A stretch of DNA of 5,329 nucleotides from Gammaproteobacteria bacterium (GTDB taxonomy: Bacteria; Pseudomonadota; Gammaproteobacteria; BMS3Bbin11), in assembly GCA_030636465.1 (NCBI GenBank), contig DAOVWW010000127.1, positions 1 through 5,329 on the forward strand. Reading direction: 5' to 3'. Within the stretch, counting starts at the first letter, position 1. Every line of letters starts with the position of its first letter. The notes under the pieces were generated by a model. That model ran no database searches. It saw nothing but the letters and a program-made list of their open reading frames with translations, and was not told where the DNA came from. Below, one piece after another: positions 1-5,329 of the stretch. Position numbers and translations under genes: made by a program.

Positions 1-179
1 AACTGGGTGTAGATGGTGTTTTAATGAATACCGCAATAGCCGGGGCAAACAAACCAGTGCTGATGGCAGCAGCAATGAATAAGGCAGTGCAGGCGGGCAG
101 GGAGGCATGGCTGGCGGGAAGAATGCCAAGAAAGGCCTATGCATCAGCATCATCACCTGAATCGGGTCTGATCGACTAA
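1..179 (+). CDS. thiG: Thiazole synthase ThiG, C-terminal fragment (5' end outside window)
   Basis: This is the last 58 codons of a gene that enters from the left edge, read from base 3 to a TAA at 177-179. ThiG makes the thiazole phosphate moiety of thiamine in the cytoplasm from 1-deoxy-D-xylulose 5-phosphate, dehydroglycine (or glycine-derived imine) and sulfur carried on the ThiS thiocarboxylate. The fragment shows the family's characteristic end: a [12 protein letters not shown] stretch that belongs to the phosphate-binding part of the TIM barrel, then a helix with [19 protein letters not shown], and the terminal [13 protein letters not shown], which closely follows the conserved ThiG C-terminus. 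The end falls where intact ThiG proteins normally stop, so the 3' end looks complete. The gene is followed by a 161-base gap with a repeat, so it is probably the last gene of its own unit and not co-transcribed with rfbC. Identification is firm; the N-terminal part cannot be judged. Confidence 0.95.
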   Translation, partial: LGVDGVLMNTAIAGANKPVLMAAAMNKAVQAGREAWLAGRMPRKAYASASSPESGLID

Positions 180-223
180 TGCTCATAGAGTCACTGTGGT
201 CATGACTGCTATACTTCACAAAA

Positions 224-310
224 TGTCATTGCGAGCGTAGCGCGGCAACTTCATAAGTTGTGGATCAATCATTTGGAGATTGCTTCGTCACTTTGTTCCT
301 CGCAATGACG
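224..310. repeat. REP/MITE-like palindromic repeat element between thiG and rfbC
   Basis: Seen directly: GTCATTGCGAG at 225-235 is matched by its exact reverse complement CTCGCAATGAC at 299-309, giving an 11-bp perfect terminal inverted repeat around an element of about 85 bases. Inside it, CAACTT at 246-251 and AAGTTG at 255-260 form a 6-bp stem with a 3-base loop, and GCAA at 245-248 can alternatively pair with TTGC at 280-283. The terminal sequence and the inner GGAGATTGCTTCGTC (275-289) resemble a family of short palindromic intergenic repeats that I recall from many bacterial genomes, where they occur in many copies and encode nothing. The rest of the gap (180-223 and 311-329) shows no gene and no convincing promoter. 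The folded transcript could attenuate read-through from thiG or protect mRNA ends, but no strong T-tract follows, so it is not called as a terminator. Copy number cannot be seen from a single window. Confidence 0.8.
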
Positions 311-329
311 GGTTTATTTAAGAAACATC

Positions 330-334
330 AGGAG
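330..334 (+). promoter_or_regulatory. Ribosome binding site that sets the rfbC start at TTG 341
   Basis: AGGAG at 330-334 is a strong Shine-Dalgarno core. It lies six bases (335-340) before an in-frame TTG at 341. No comparable purine-rich site precedes the in-frame ATGs at 260 or 305, both of which lie inside the palindromic repeat. The site therefore decides in favour of TTG as the start codon of rfbC. Confidence 0.8.
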
Positions 335-340
335 ATTTCA

Positions 341-883
341 TTGGAAGTTCATGATACTCATCTAAAAGGTGTCAGGTTGATTGTCCCGCGCGTCTTCGAT
401 GATGACCGGGGCTTTTTTCTAGAGACTTTTAATGCCGCTATTTTCGAAGAAAATGGCTTGCCCGTCAATTTTGTCCAGGATAATCATTCGCGCTCTTCGC
501 GTGGTGTATTGCGCGGTCTTCATTATCAGTTTCCAACCTGGCAGGGCAAACTTGTGCGCGTGGTAACAGGAGAGATTTTTGATGTGGCTGTGGATATCCG
601 CGCTGAATCCCCCACATATGGTCAATGGTATGGTGTGATTCTCAATGAAGAGAATAAACATCAACTCTATATCCCTCCCGGTTATGCACACGGGTTTTGT
701 GTGTTGAGTGAGACCGTTGATGTCACCTATAAATGCACCGCTCTTTACACTCCATCGGAAGATGCTGGCATACGCTGGGATGATCCAGATATTGGTATAG
801 ACTGGCCCATCAGCGATCCACTGGTATCTGAAAAAGACCGCAATGCCCCGTTGCTGAAAGATAGCGCATTCGCACGAAAATAA
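341..883 (+). CDS. rfbC: dTDP-4-dehydrorhamnose 3,5-epimerase RfbC/RmlC
   Basis: Cytoplasmic cupin-fold enzyme that epimerises C3 and C5 of dTDP-4-keto-6-deoxy-D-glucose, the third step of dTDP-L-rhamnose synthesis for O-antigen or other surface glycans. With the TTG start the protein is 180 residues, matching the usual 180-185 of the family. Family blocks run in order: DDDRGFFLETFN near residues 20-31, QDNHSRS near 46-52, RGVLRGLHYQ (54-63), GEIFDVAVDIR (77-87), IPPGYAHGF (111-119), VTYKCT (128-133) and KDRNAPLL near the end. By alignment to Salmonella RmlC from memory, His61 is the catalytic base, Asp166 its partner and Tyr130 the catalytic tyrosine; all three are present. TTG 341 is chosen because AGGAG sits six bases upstream; a longer reading from ATG 260 adds 27 residues that are only translated repeat. 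The stop lies 15 bases before rfbD. Function is secure; the start is likely. Confidence 0.96.
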   Translation: MEVHDTHLKGVRLIVPRVFDDDRGFFLETFNAAIFEENGLPVNFVQDNHSRSSRGVLRGLHYQFPTWQGKLVRVVTGEIFDVAVDIRAESPTYGQWYGVILNEENKHQLYIPPGYAHGFCVLSETVDVTYKCTALYTPSEDAGIRWDDPDIGIDWPISDPLVSEKDRNAPLLKDSAFARK

Positions 884-898
884 ACCGGGTTCTACTAA

Positions 899-1780
899 AT
901 GAAAATTCTATTGTTTGGGCGTGATGGCCAGCTAGGCACGCATTTAAATGAAATTCTGGTAGCAGAATCCCTGTCGGATAATGTGGAACTGTCCGCTTAC
1001 GGTATCGAGGATCTGGATCTTAGTCATCTCGATGAACTGCGGGATGTAATAAATGAAGAACAAGCTGATCTGATCATTAATGCTGCGGCCTATACCGCTG
1101 TTGATAAGGCCGAAGCCGATGCGGACCTGGCTGAAATGGTTAATGCCAGGGCACCTGAAGTGATGGCAAAAGCTGCCACGGCTCTGAATGCCGGGATTAT
1201 CCATTATTCAACTGATTATGTATTTGACGGTTCTGCAAAACAGCCCTATAGCGAAATTGACCTGCCTCATCCTGAGTCCGTATACGGACAGACTAAACTT
1301 GATGGTGAAATAGCCGTTCTGAAATACTGTAAAAACTCACTGATCCTTCGTACCAGCTGGGTTTATTCAATGCATGGCCAGAATTTCCTGCGTACGATGC
1401 TGCGCCTGGCTGCAGAGCGAGATGAGCTAACTATCGTCGGTGATCAGTATGGCGCGCCGACTACTACCCGGGCATTGTCTGATGCTACATTGAAACTGGT
1501 TCAGTACTTTATGCTGCATGGAGGATTTACCGAAGAGGTCCGCGGTGTCTATCACATGACCTGTGGCGGTGAGGCCAGCTGGTGTGATTTCGCCAGTGCT
1601 ATTATTGCCGCTTCAGAATTTTCTGATACCAGCGTGACGGCAATTACTACTGCAGATTACCCCACGCCGGCAAAACGTCCGGCTTATTCAGTACTCTCAA
1701 ATGACAAGTTGTTTGATACTTTCGGTATACGTTTACCAGACTGGGAAACTGCACTTACCCAGTGTATGCAAGAAAGTTAA
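899..1780 (+). CDS. rfbD: dTDP-4-dehydrorhamnose reductase RfbD/RmlD
   Basis: NAD(P)H-dependent short-chain dehydrogenase-type enzyme of the cytoplasm that reduces the RfbC product dTDP-6-deoxy-L-lyxo-4-hexulose to dTDP-L-rhamnose, the final step of the pathway. The 293 residues are the usual family length (about 290-300). Residues 2-13 form the first Rossmann strand and the nucleotide-binding GRDGQLG (7-13). NAAAYTAVDKAE (61-72) and STDYVFDG (104-111) follow, the latter carrying Thr105. Tyr129 and Lys133 in YGQTK form the YxxxK pair, completing the Thr-Tyr-Lys catalytic set. RTSWVY (151-156) and RPAYSVL (260-266) in the substrate-binding half are also typical. The ATG follows rfbC by 15 bases; only a weak GGG (887-889) precedes it, so translation may rely on coupling to rfbC. 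The helicase gene starts 15 bases after its stop and in the same reading frame. The domain is intact, with no frameshift seen. Confidence 0.96.
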   Translation: MKILLFGRDGQLGTHLNEILVAESLSDNVELSAYGIEDLDLSHLDELRDVINEEQADLIINAAAYTAVDKAEADADLAEMVNARAPEVMAKAATALNAGIIHYSTDYVFDGSAKQPYSEIDLPHPESVYGQTKLDGEIAVLKYCKNSLILRTSWVYSMHGQNFLRTMLRLAAERDELTIVGDQYGAPTTTRALSDATLKLVQYFMLHGGFTEEVRGVYHMTCGGEASWCDFASAIIAASEFSDTSVTAITTADYPTPAKRPAYSVLSNDKLFDTFGIRLPDWETALTQCMQES

Positions 1781-1795
1781 TCAGCCGTACCCGCC

Positions 1796-3730
1796 TTGAC
1801 CATACTTACAGATGCTACCTCCCTGCTTGGGAAAGATGGTCCTTTTGCCGGGTTGCTGGATAACTACCGTGTCCGTGAGTCTCAGCAACAGATGGCTGCA
1901 CGGATTGAGCAGGCAATAGCCGATAAAGAGATTTTGATTGCTGAGTCGGGTACCGGTACCGGCAAGACTCTGGCTTATCTGGTTCCCGCCATGTTATCAG
2001 GTAAAAAGGTGCTGGTATCAACGGGTACCCGTCATCTACAGGATCAATTATTCAAACAGGACCTGCCACTGGTACGTCGTGCTCTTGAAGTGCCGGTAAC
2101 CATGTCTCTGCTAAAAGGGCGCTCAAACTATCTTTGCCGGCAGCGCCTGGAACAGGCGGAATTTGACCAGTCTGGATTTCAGGCTTTCCCAAAAGTTGAT
2201 CTTGCCGTCATCAGCAAATGGTCGTTAACGACATTACATGGCGATATCTCTGAAGTAAGCGGTGTTCCCGAACAATCCAGAGTCTGGTCTGACGTCACTT
2301 CTACGGCGGATAACTGTATAGGCAGCAAGTGCCAGCACTATGATGATTGTTTTGTGAATAGCGCCAGGAAGGACGCCATGGAAGCGGATATACTGGTCGT
2401 CAATCATCATCTGTTTCTTGCTGATATTGCCCTCAAAGAGGAGGGCTTTGGTCAGTTGTTGCCGAAGGTTGATGTGGTGATATTTGATGAAGCACACCAG
2501 GTGCCCGATACGGCCAGCATGTACTTCAGTACAGGCGTCAGCCAGCGCCAGATGCTAGACCTGTGCCGCGATACTCGACTGGCTGATGTTGCCGAGAAAA
2601 GCGGTATTAGCGGGTTTGAACGTCGTATTGATGAACTTGAAAAACTGGCAAAAGAATGTCGCCTGTCGATGGGAGCCTCAGCAACTAAGGGCAGCTGGTC
2701 TCAACTCGAAGAGCGGCCAGATTTTAATACTGCACTCAAGGACTTAAAGCAGGGTCTTCAACAAATGCTGGAGGTTCTTAAGCTCGCTTCAGCATCGGGT
2801 GATCAACTGGAAAATTGTTATCAGCGTACCCAGGTAATTGTCGATCGCCTGACCGCTCTGGGTAATGAAAACAGCGAAAATAAAGATGAATTTATTCGCT
2901 GGTTTGAGACCAGTAAAACAGGTTTCCAGTTACATAGTACGCCATTAAATATTGCTGATAAATTCAGAGAACTGGTCTGCGAGCAGGATCGGGCTATTAT
3001 TTTTACCTCTGCAACCCTGGCCGTATCAGGAAGTTTTAGCCATTATCAAAGTCAGCTCGGACTGGACGACGCTGCAACAGATGTCTGGCCGGGCCCGTTT
3101 AACTATGCAGAGCAGGCCCTGTTTTATTTACCTGAAGGGTTGCCGGAACCGAATGATGCAGCACATACCCGTATGGTGGTAGAACTGGCTGAAAAATTGA
3201 TTAAGATTTCTCAGGGCAGGACATTTCTTTTATTCACCAGTTTTCGTGCCTTGAACGAAGCTGCAGAGCTGTTAAAAGGGCGCTTGGATTACCTGATGCT
3301 GGTGCAGGGTGAAGCTCCTCGCCATGAGCTGCTGCAGCGTTTTCGTGAGGAAGGTGATGCCGTGCTGCTGGGTACCGGCAGTTTCTGGGAAGGTGTCGAT
3401 GTTAAAGGAGATGCCCTGTCTATGGTAATCATTGATAAACTACCCTTTGCTGCGCCCGATGACCCTGTTCTACAGGCACGTAGCCGTGCGGTAAGAAGCG
3501 CGGGTTTGAATCCATTTATGACCCTGCAGTTACCGCAGGCCGTAGTTTCATTAAGACAGGGAGCCGGTCGTTTGATCAGGTCAGTTGATGACAACGGAGT
3601 ATTCATGCTTTGCGACAGCCGCCTGGTAAGTAAATCCTACGGTAAAATATTTACCCGCAGCCTGCCGCCTATGAAACGCACCAGGGACTTTGCTGAAGTC
3701 TCGGCATTTCTGGAAAAAGAGAGAATGTAA
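1796..3730 (+). CDS. yoaA: ATP-dependent DNA helicase, DinG/XPD family, YoaA type (iron-sulfur)
   Basis: Superfamily 2 helicase that should unwind DNA 5' to 3' with ATP. E. coli YoaA (about 636 residues; 644 here) acts in tolerance of replication-blocking damage with the polymerase subunit HolC. Motifs in order: RESQQQM (27-33, Q-motif-like), Walker A ESGTGTGKT (50-58), STGTRHLQDQL (75-85, motif Ia), four cysteines at 114, 174, 179 and 185 placed as in the [4Fe-4S] domain of XPD/DinG proteins, VVNHHLF (201-207), DEAH box (231-234), TSATL (404-408, motif III), GTGSFWEGVDVKG (526-538, motif V) and QGAGRLIR (588-595, motif VI with the arginine finger). The full-length Fe-S cluster set separates it from DinG variants lacking cysteines. 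TTG at 1796 is the only start that keeps the Q-motif: an in-frame TAA lies 18 bases upstream and the first ATG is codon 33. No Shine-Dalgarno is visible. Its last base is shared with the next gene's ATG. The YoaA versus DinG subfamily choice is made on overall resemblance. Confidence 0.92.
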   Translation: MTILTDATSLLGKDGPFAGLLDNYRVRESQQQMAARIEQAIADKEILIAESGTGTGKTLAYLVPAMLSGKKVLVSTGTRHLQDQLFKQDLPLVRRALEVPVTMSLLKGRSNYLCRQRLEQAEFDQSGFQAFPKVDLAVISKWSLTTLHGDISEVSGVPEQSRVWSDVTSTADNCIGSKCQHYDDCFVNSARKDAMEADILVVNHHLFLADIALKEEGFGQLLPKVDVVIFDEAHQVPDTASMYFSTGVSQRQMLDLCRDTRLADVAEKSGISGFERRIDELEKLAKECRLSMGASATKGSWSQLEERPDFNTALKDLKQGLQQMLEVLKLASASGDQLENCYQRTQVIVDRLTALGNENSENKDEFIRWFETSKTGFQLHSTPLNIADKFRELVCEQDRAIIFTSATLAVSGSFSHYQSQLGLDDAATDVWPGPFNYAEQALFYLPEGLPEPNDAAHTRMVVELAEKLIKISQGRTFLLFTSFRALNEAAELLKGRLDYLMLVQGEAPRHELLQRFREEGDAVLLGTGSFWEGVDVKGDALSMVIIDKLPFAAPDDPVLQARSRAVRSAGLNPFMTLQLPQAVVSLRQGAGRLIRSVDDNGVFMLCDSRLVSKSYGKIFTRSLPPMKRTRDFAEVSAFLEKERM

Positions 3731-5329
3731 TGGCAATACAAAGACTAACAGCCACACAACTACACCTGGCTACGGATGACAGCGTATTTAATGTCAGCAG
3801 AAGTGATGAATTGAACCCCGCAAGCCCCTGTATGTATCAGGAACGGGCCATTTCTGCCATGCAAACTGCATTGGCCGTTACCGGCTCTGGTTATCATCTG
3901 ATGATGATAGGTGGAGAGGGGGTGGGTAGATTTAGTTGTATAAATTCACTATTGAATGAATTCTCAACAGCAAATGAGAATCGTGATAACCCTGATCGTA
4001 TTTTACTTCCTGTCCGTGATCGGCAAGGTCAATATGATGAAGTAGAACTTAAGCCCGGGCGTGGCCGCAAGTTGATACATGTCTGCCAGCAGGTGGTAAG
4101 CGCAACAACCAACAAGGATACAGAATATCAAACGCTACTAATTCAGGAGCTGTTAGGCAGTTTCCCGGAGTCATCGCAATTAACTGAATATATACACTGG
4201 CTAGCTGATTTCAGCTTGATGCTGCTGGCAGGGGACAGTACTGAATTTGAATACCGCGAATTACAGCAGATGATCCCTCTGTTATTACATACTGGCAGGT
4301 CGGGACCGGTATCAATAATAAAAGATCCATTCATTGATACCACCACTCTGCTGGGTACTTTTACTACCGATCAGGACAGCAGTCGCAAAACAGTACATGC
4401 CGGGTCATTGGTTCAGGCCAGTGGCGGATTTTTGATTATTGACGGTAAGCGTTTGATTGAAGACATGACGCTGTGGCGGATATTGCGAGATATTCTGGCT
4501 AGTGGACTGATGCCACTCGATGCAATGTTGCCGGTGTCATCGTCACATTCCAGTAGCAGCATGCCACTAAGTGGAAATATTCGACTGACCTGCCAGGTGA
4601 TACTGGTGTGTGATGCCAATGTATATGAACAGTTTCAGGCTATCGAAACTGAACTTGAACACCTGTTTCCGGTAATTGCTGAATTTGAGTCTGAGATGCC
4701 GAGGAATGATGATAATACCCGTGCAATGGCATCTATCATTGCTGCCTTAATCAAGCAGTATAATTGCCTGCCACTGGATAAGCAGGCACTGGCAGCTATG
4801 CTGGATATTGCAGTTCGACAGTCAGGTAGCAGGGATCACATAACGCTTACTCAGCACAAACTGTCAAGAATATTACGAGAAGCCAGTGTGCTGGCAAATC
4901 TGGCCGGAGCAAAATTGGTCAGCCGAAAGATTATTAAAGAAGTTGTTCAACAGGAGCGGCAGCGGGTACTGGTCGACCAGCGTGACGCAGAACAATCAAT
5001 ACTGAATGGTGAGACACAAGTTGATCTGAAGGGTAAGGTTATTGGTCAGATTAATGGCCTGACCATCGTTGGCTCAGGTGAACATTCATATCTCGAGCCT
5101 GCACGCTTAACCGCTACGGTAAGAGCTGGCGATGGAGCGGTTGTTGATATCGAGCGAGAGGTCAGCCTCGGTGGTCCCCTCCATAGCAAGGGTGTACTGA
5201 TACTGACCAGTTTGCTGGCCGCCCGTTATAGTCGCCATGTTCCCTTATCAATGATTGCTTCTCTGGTGTTTGAGCAATCCTATGCGTATGTCGATGGTGA
5301 CAGTGCGTCTGCTGCTGAAATGATGGTGA
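3730..5329 (+). CDS. Lon-family ATP-dependent protease-like protein (LonH/YcbZ or AAA_32 type), C-terminus cut by window
   Basis: The reading frame is open from ATG 3730 to the window edge (533 codons plus one base). The end resembles E. coli YcbZ/LonH: VIGQINGLTIVG (437-448), VRAGDGAVVDIEREVSLGG (464-482), LHSKGVLIL (484-492), and FEQSYAYVDGDSAS (514-527), where Ser525 is the expected Lon catalytic serine. The partner lysine would lie beyond the window. The N-terminal part aligns with the AAA+ module of this family but with altered motifs: GGEGVGR (61-67) at the Walker A position has Arg for Lys, and GGFLIIDG (232-239) at Walker B keeps Asp238 but lacks the following Glu. A serine-rich stretch occupies 270-277, and a helical, charged segment (about 375-425) precedes the protease domain. 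The ATG overlaps the helicase stop by one base (TAATG) with a weak GAGAG at 3719-3723, so coupled translation is likely. It is soluble, with no signal peptide or membrane segment. Substrates are unknown; ATPase activity is doubtful. Confidence 0.9.
   Translation, partial: MAIQRLTATQLHLATDDSVFNVSRSDELNPASPCMYQERAISAMQTALAVTGSGYHLMMIGGEGVGRFSCINSLLNEFSTANENRDNPDRILLPVRDRQGQYDEVELKPGRGRKLIHVCQQVVSATTNKDTEYQTLLIQELLGSFPESSQLTEYIHWLADFSLMLLAGDSTEFEYRELQQMIPLLLHTGRSGPVSIIKDPFIDTTTLLGTFTTDQDSSRKTVHAGSLVQASGGFLIIDGKRLIEDMTLWRILRDILASGLMPLDAMLPVSSSHSSSSMPLSGNIRLTCQVILVCDANVYEQFQAIETELEHLFPVIAEFESEMPRNDDNTRAMASIIAALIKQYNCLPLDKQALAAMLDIAVRQSGSRDHITLTQHKLSRILREASVLANLAGAKLVSRKIIKEVVQQERQRVLVDQRDAEQSILNGETQVDLKGKVIGQINGLTIVGSGEHSYLEPARLTATVRAGDGAVVDIEREVSLGGPLHSKGVLILTSLLAARYSRHVPLSMIASLVFEQSYAYVDGDSASAAEMMV

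Noticed and set aside
189..207. Short inverted repeat AGTCA/TGACT after thiG as a terminator
   Set aside because: Only a 5-bp stem with a large loop, not GC-rich and with no T-tract; too weak to call.
293..320. Possible sigma-70 promoter (TTGTTC and TATTTA) before rfbC
   Set aside because: The -10 match is poor (three of six) and the -35 overlaps the repeat; not supportable by eye.
260..340. ATG 260 or ATG 305 as the rfbC start
   Set aside because: Both lie within the palindromic repeat, lack a Shine-Dalgarno and add residues foreign to RmlC; TTG 341 has a well-spaced AGGAG.
419..691. Antisense open frame opposite rfbC
   Set aside because: It is opposite the conserved cupin motifs and its product resembles no known protein.
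1948..1965. Tandem GGTACCGGTACCGGC in the helicase gene as a repeat or recombination site
   Set aside because: It is simply the codons for the Gly-Thr-Gly-Thr-Gly of Walker A.
2952..3182. 76-codon + strand open frame inside the helicase gene
   Set aside because: It is out of frame within a clearly coding helicase region with no ribosome binding site; chance frame.
3289..3606. Antisense open frame of 105 codons inside the helicase gene
   Set aside because: It lies opposite strongly conserved helicase motifs V and VI, is rich in Arg, Ser and Pro, and resembles no family; a shadow of the real gene.
1..5329. CRISPR array, tRNA, rRNA, transposase or toxin-antitoxin system
   Set aside because: No regularly spaced repeats, RNA gene structures or transposase-like reading frames were seen, and coding genes occupy almost all of the window.

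Overview
The window looks like an ordinary chromosomal stretch from a gram-negative proteobacterium. The best guess is a gammaproteobacterium, based on the YoaA-type helicase, the YcbZ/LonH-like Lon-family protein and the rml genes; the species cannot be named from this sequence. Everything recognised is on the + strand and densely packed. All four stop codons seen are TAA, and two of the four visible starts are best read as TTG.

Layout: positions 1-179 are the C-terminal end of thiG (thiazole synthase, thiamine biosynthesis). Positions 180-340 are the only real intergenic gap. It holds a palindromic REP/MITE-like repeat (about 224-310), followed by the Shine-Dalgarno of the next gene. Then come rfbC (341-883) and rfbD (899-1780), the last two enzymes of dTDP-L-rhamnose synthesis. 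Next are a DinG/XPD-family iron-sulfur helicase of the YoaA type (1796-3730) and the first 533 residues of a Lon-family protein with a degenerate AAA+ domain (3730 to the window end, where it is cut).

How the genes fit together: rfbC, rfbD, the helicase gene and the Lon-like gene are separated by 15, 15 and -1 bases, so they probably form one transcription unit starting after the repeat. RfbC and RfbD act in sequence to turn dTDP-4-keto-6-deoxyglucose into dTDP-L-rhamnose; rfbA and rfbB are not in view. The helicase and the Lon-like protein are not part of that pathway. Their stop/start overlap suggests coupled expression and possibly a shared role in DNA-damage response or protein quality control, but that is inference.

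No clearly new system is visible. The points most worth a second look are the repeat that creates a false N-terminal extension on rfbC, the in-frame rfbD/helicase junction with a TTG start and no visible ribosome binding site, the helicase/Lon-like gene pairing, and the non-canonical nucleotide-binding motifs of the Lon-like protein.
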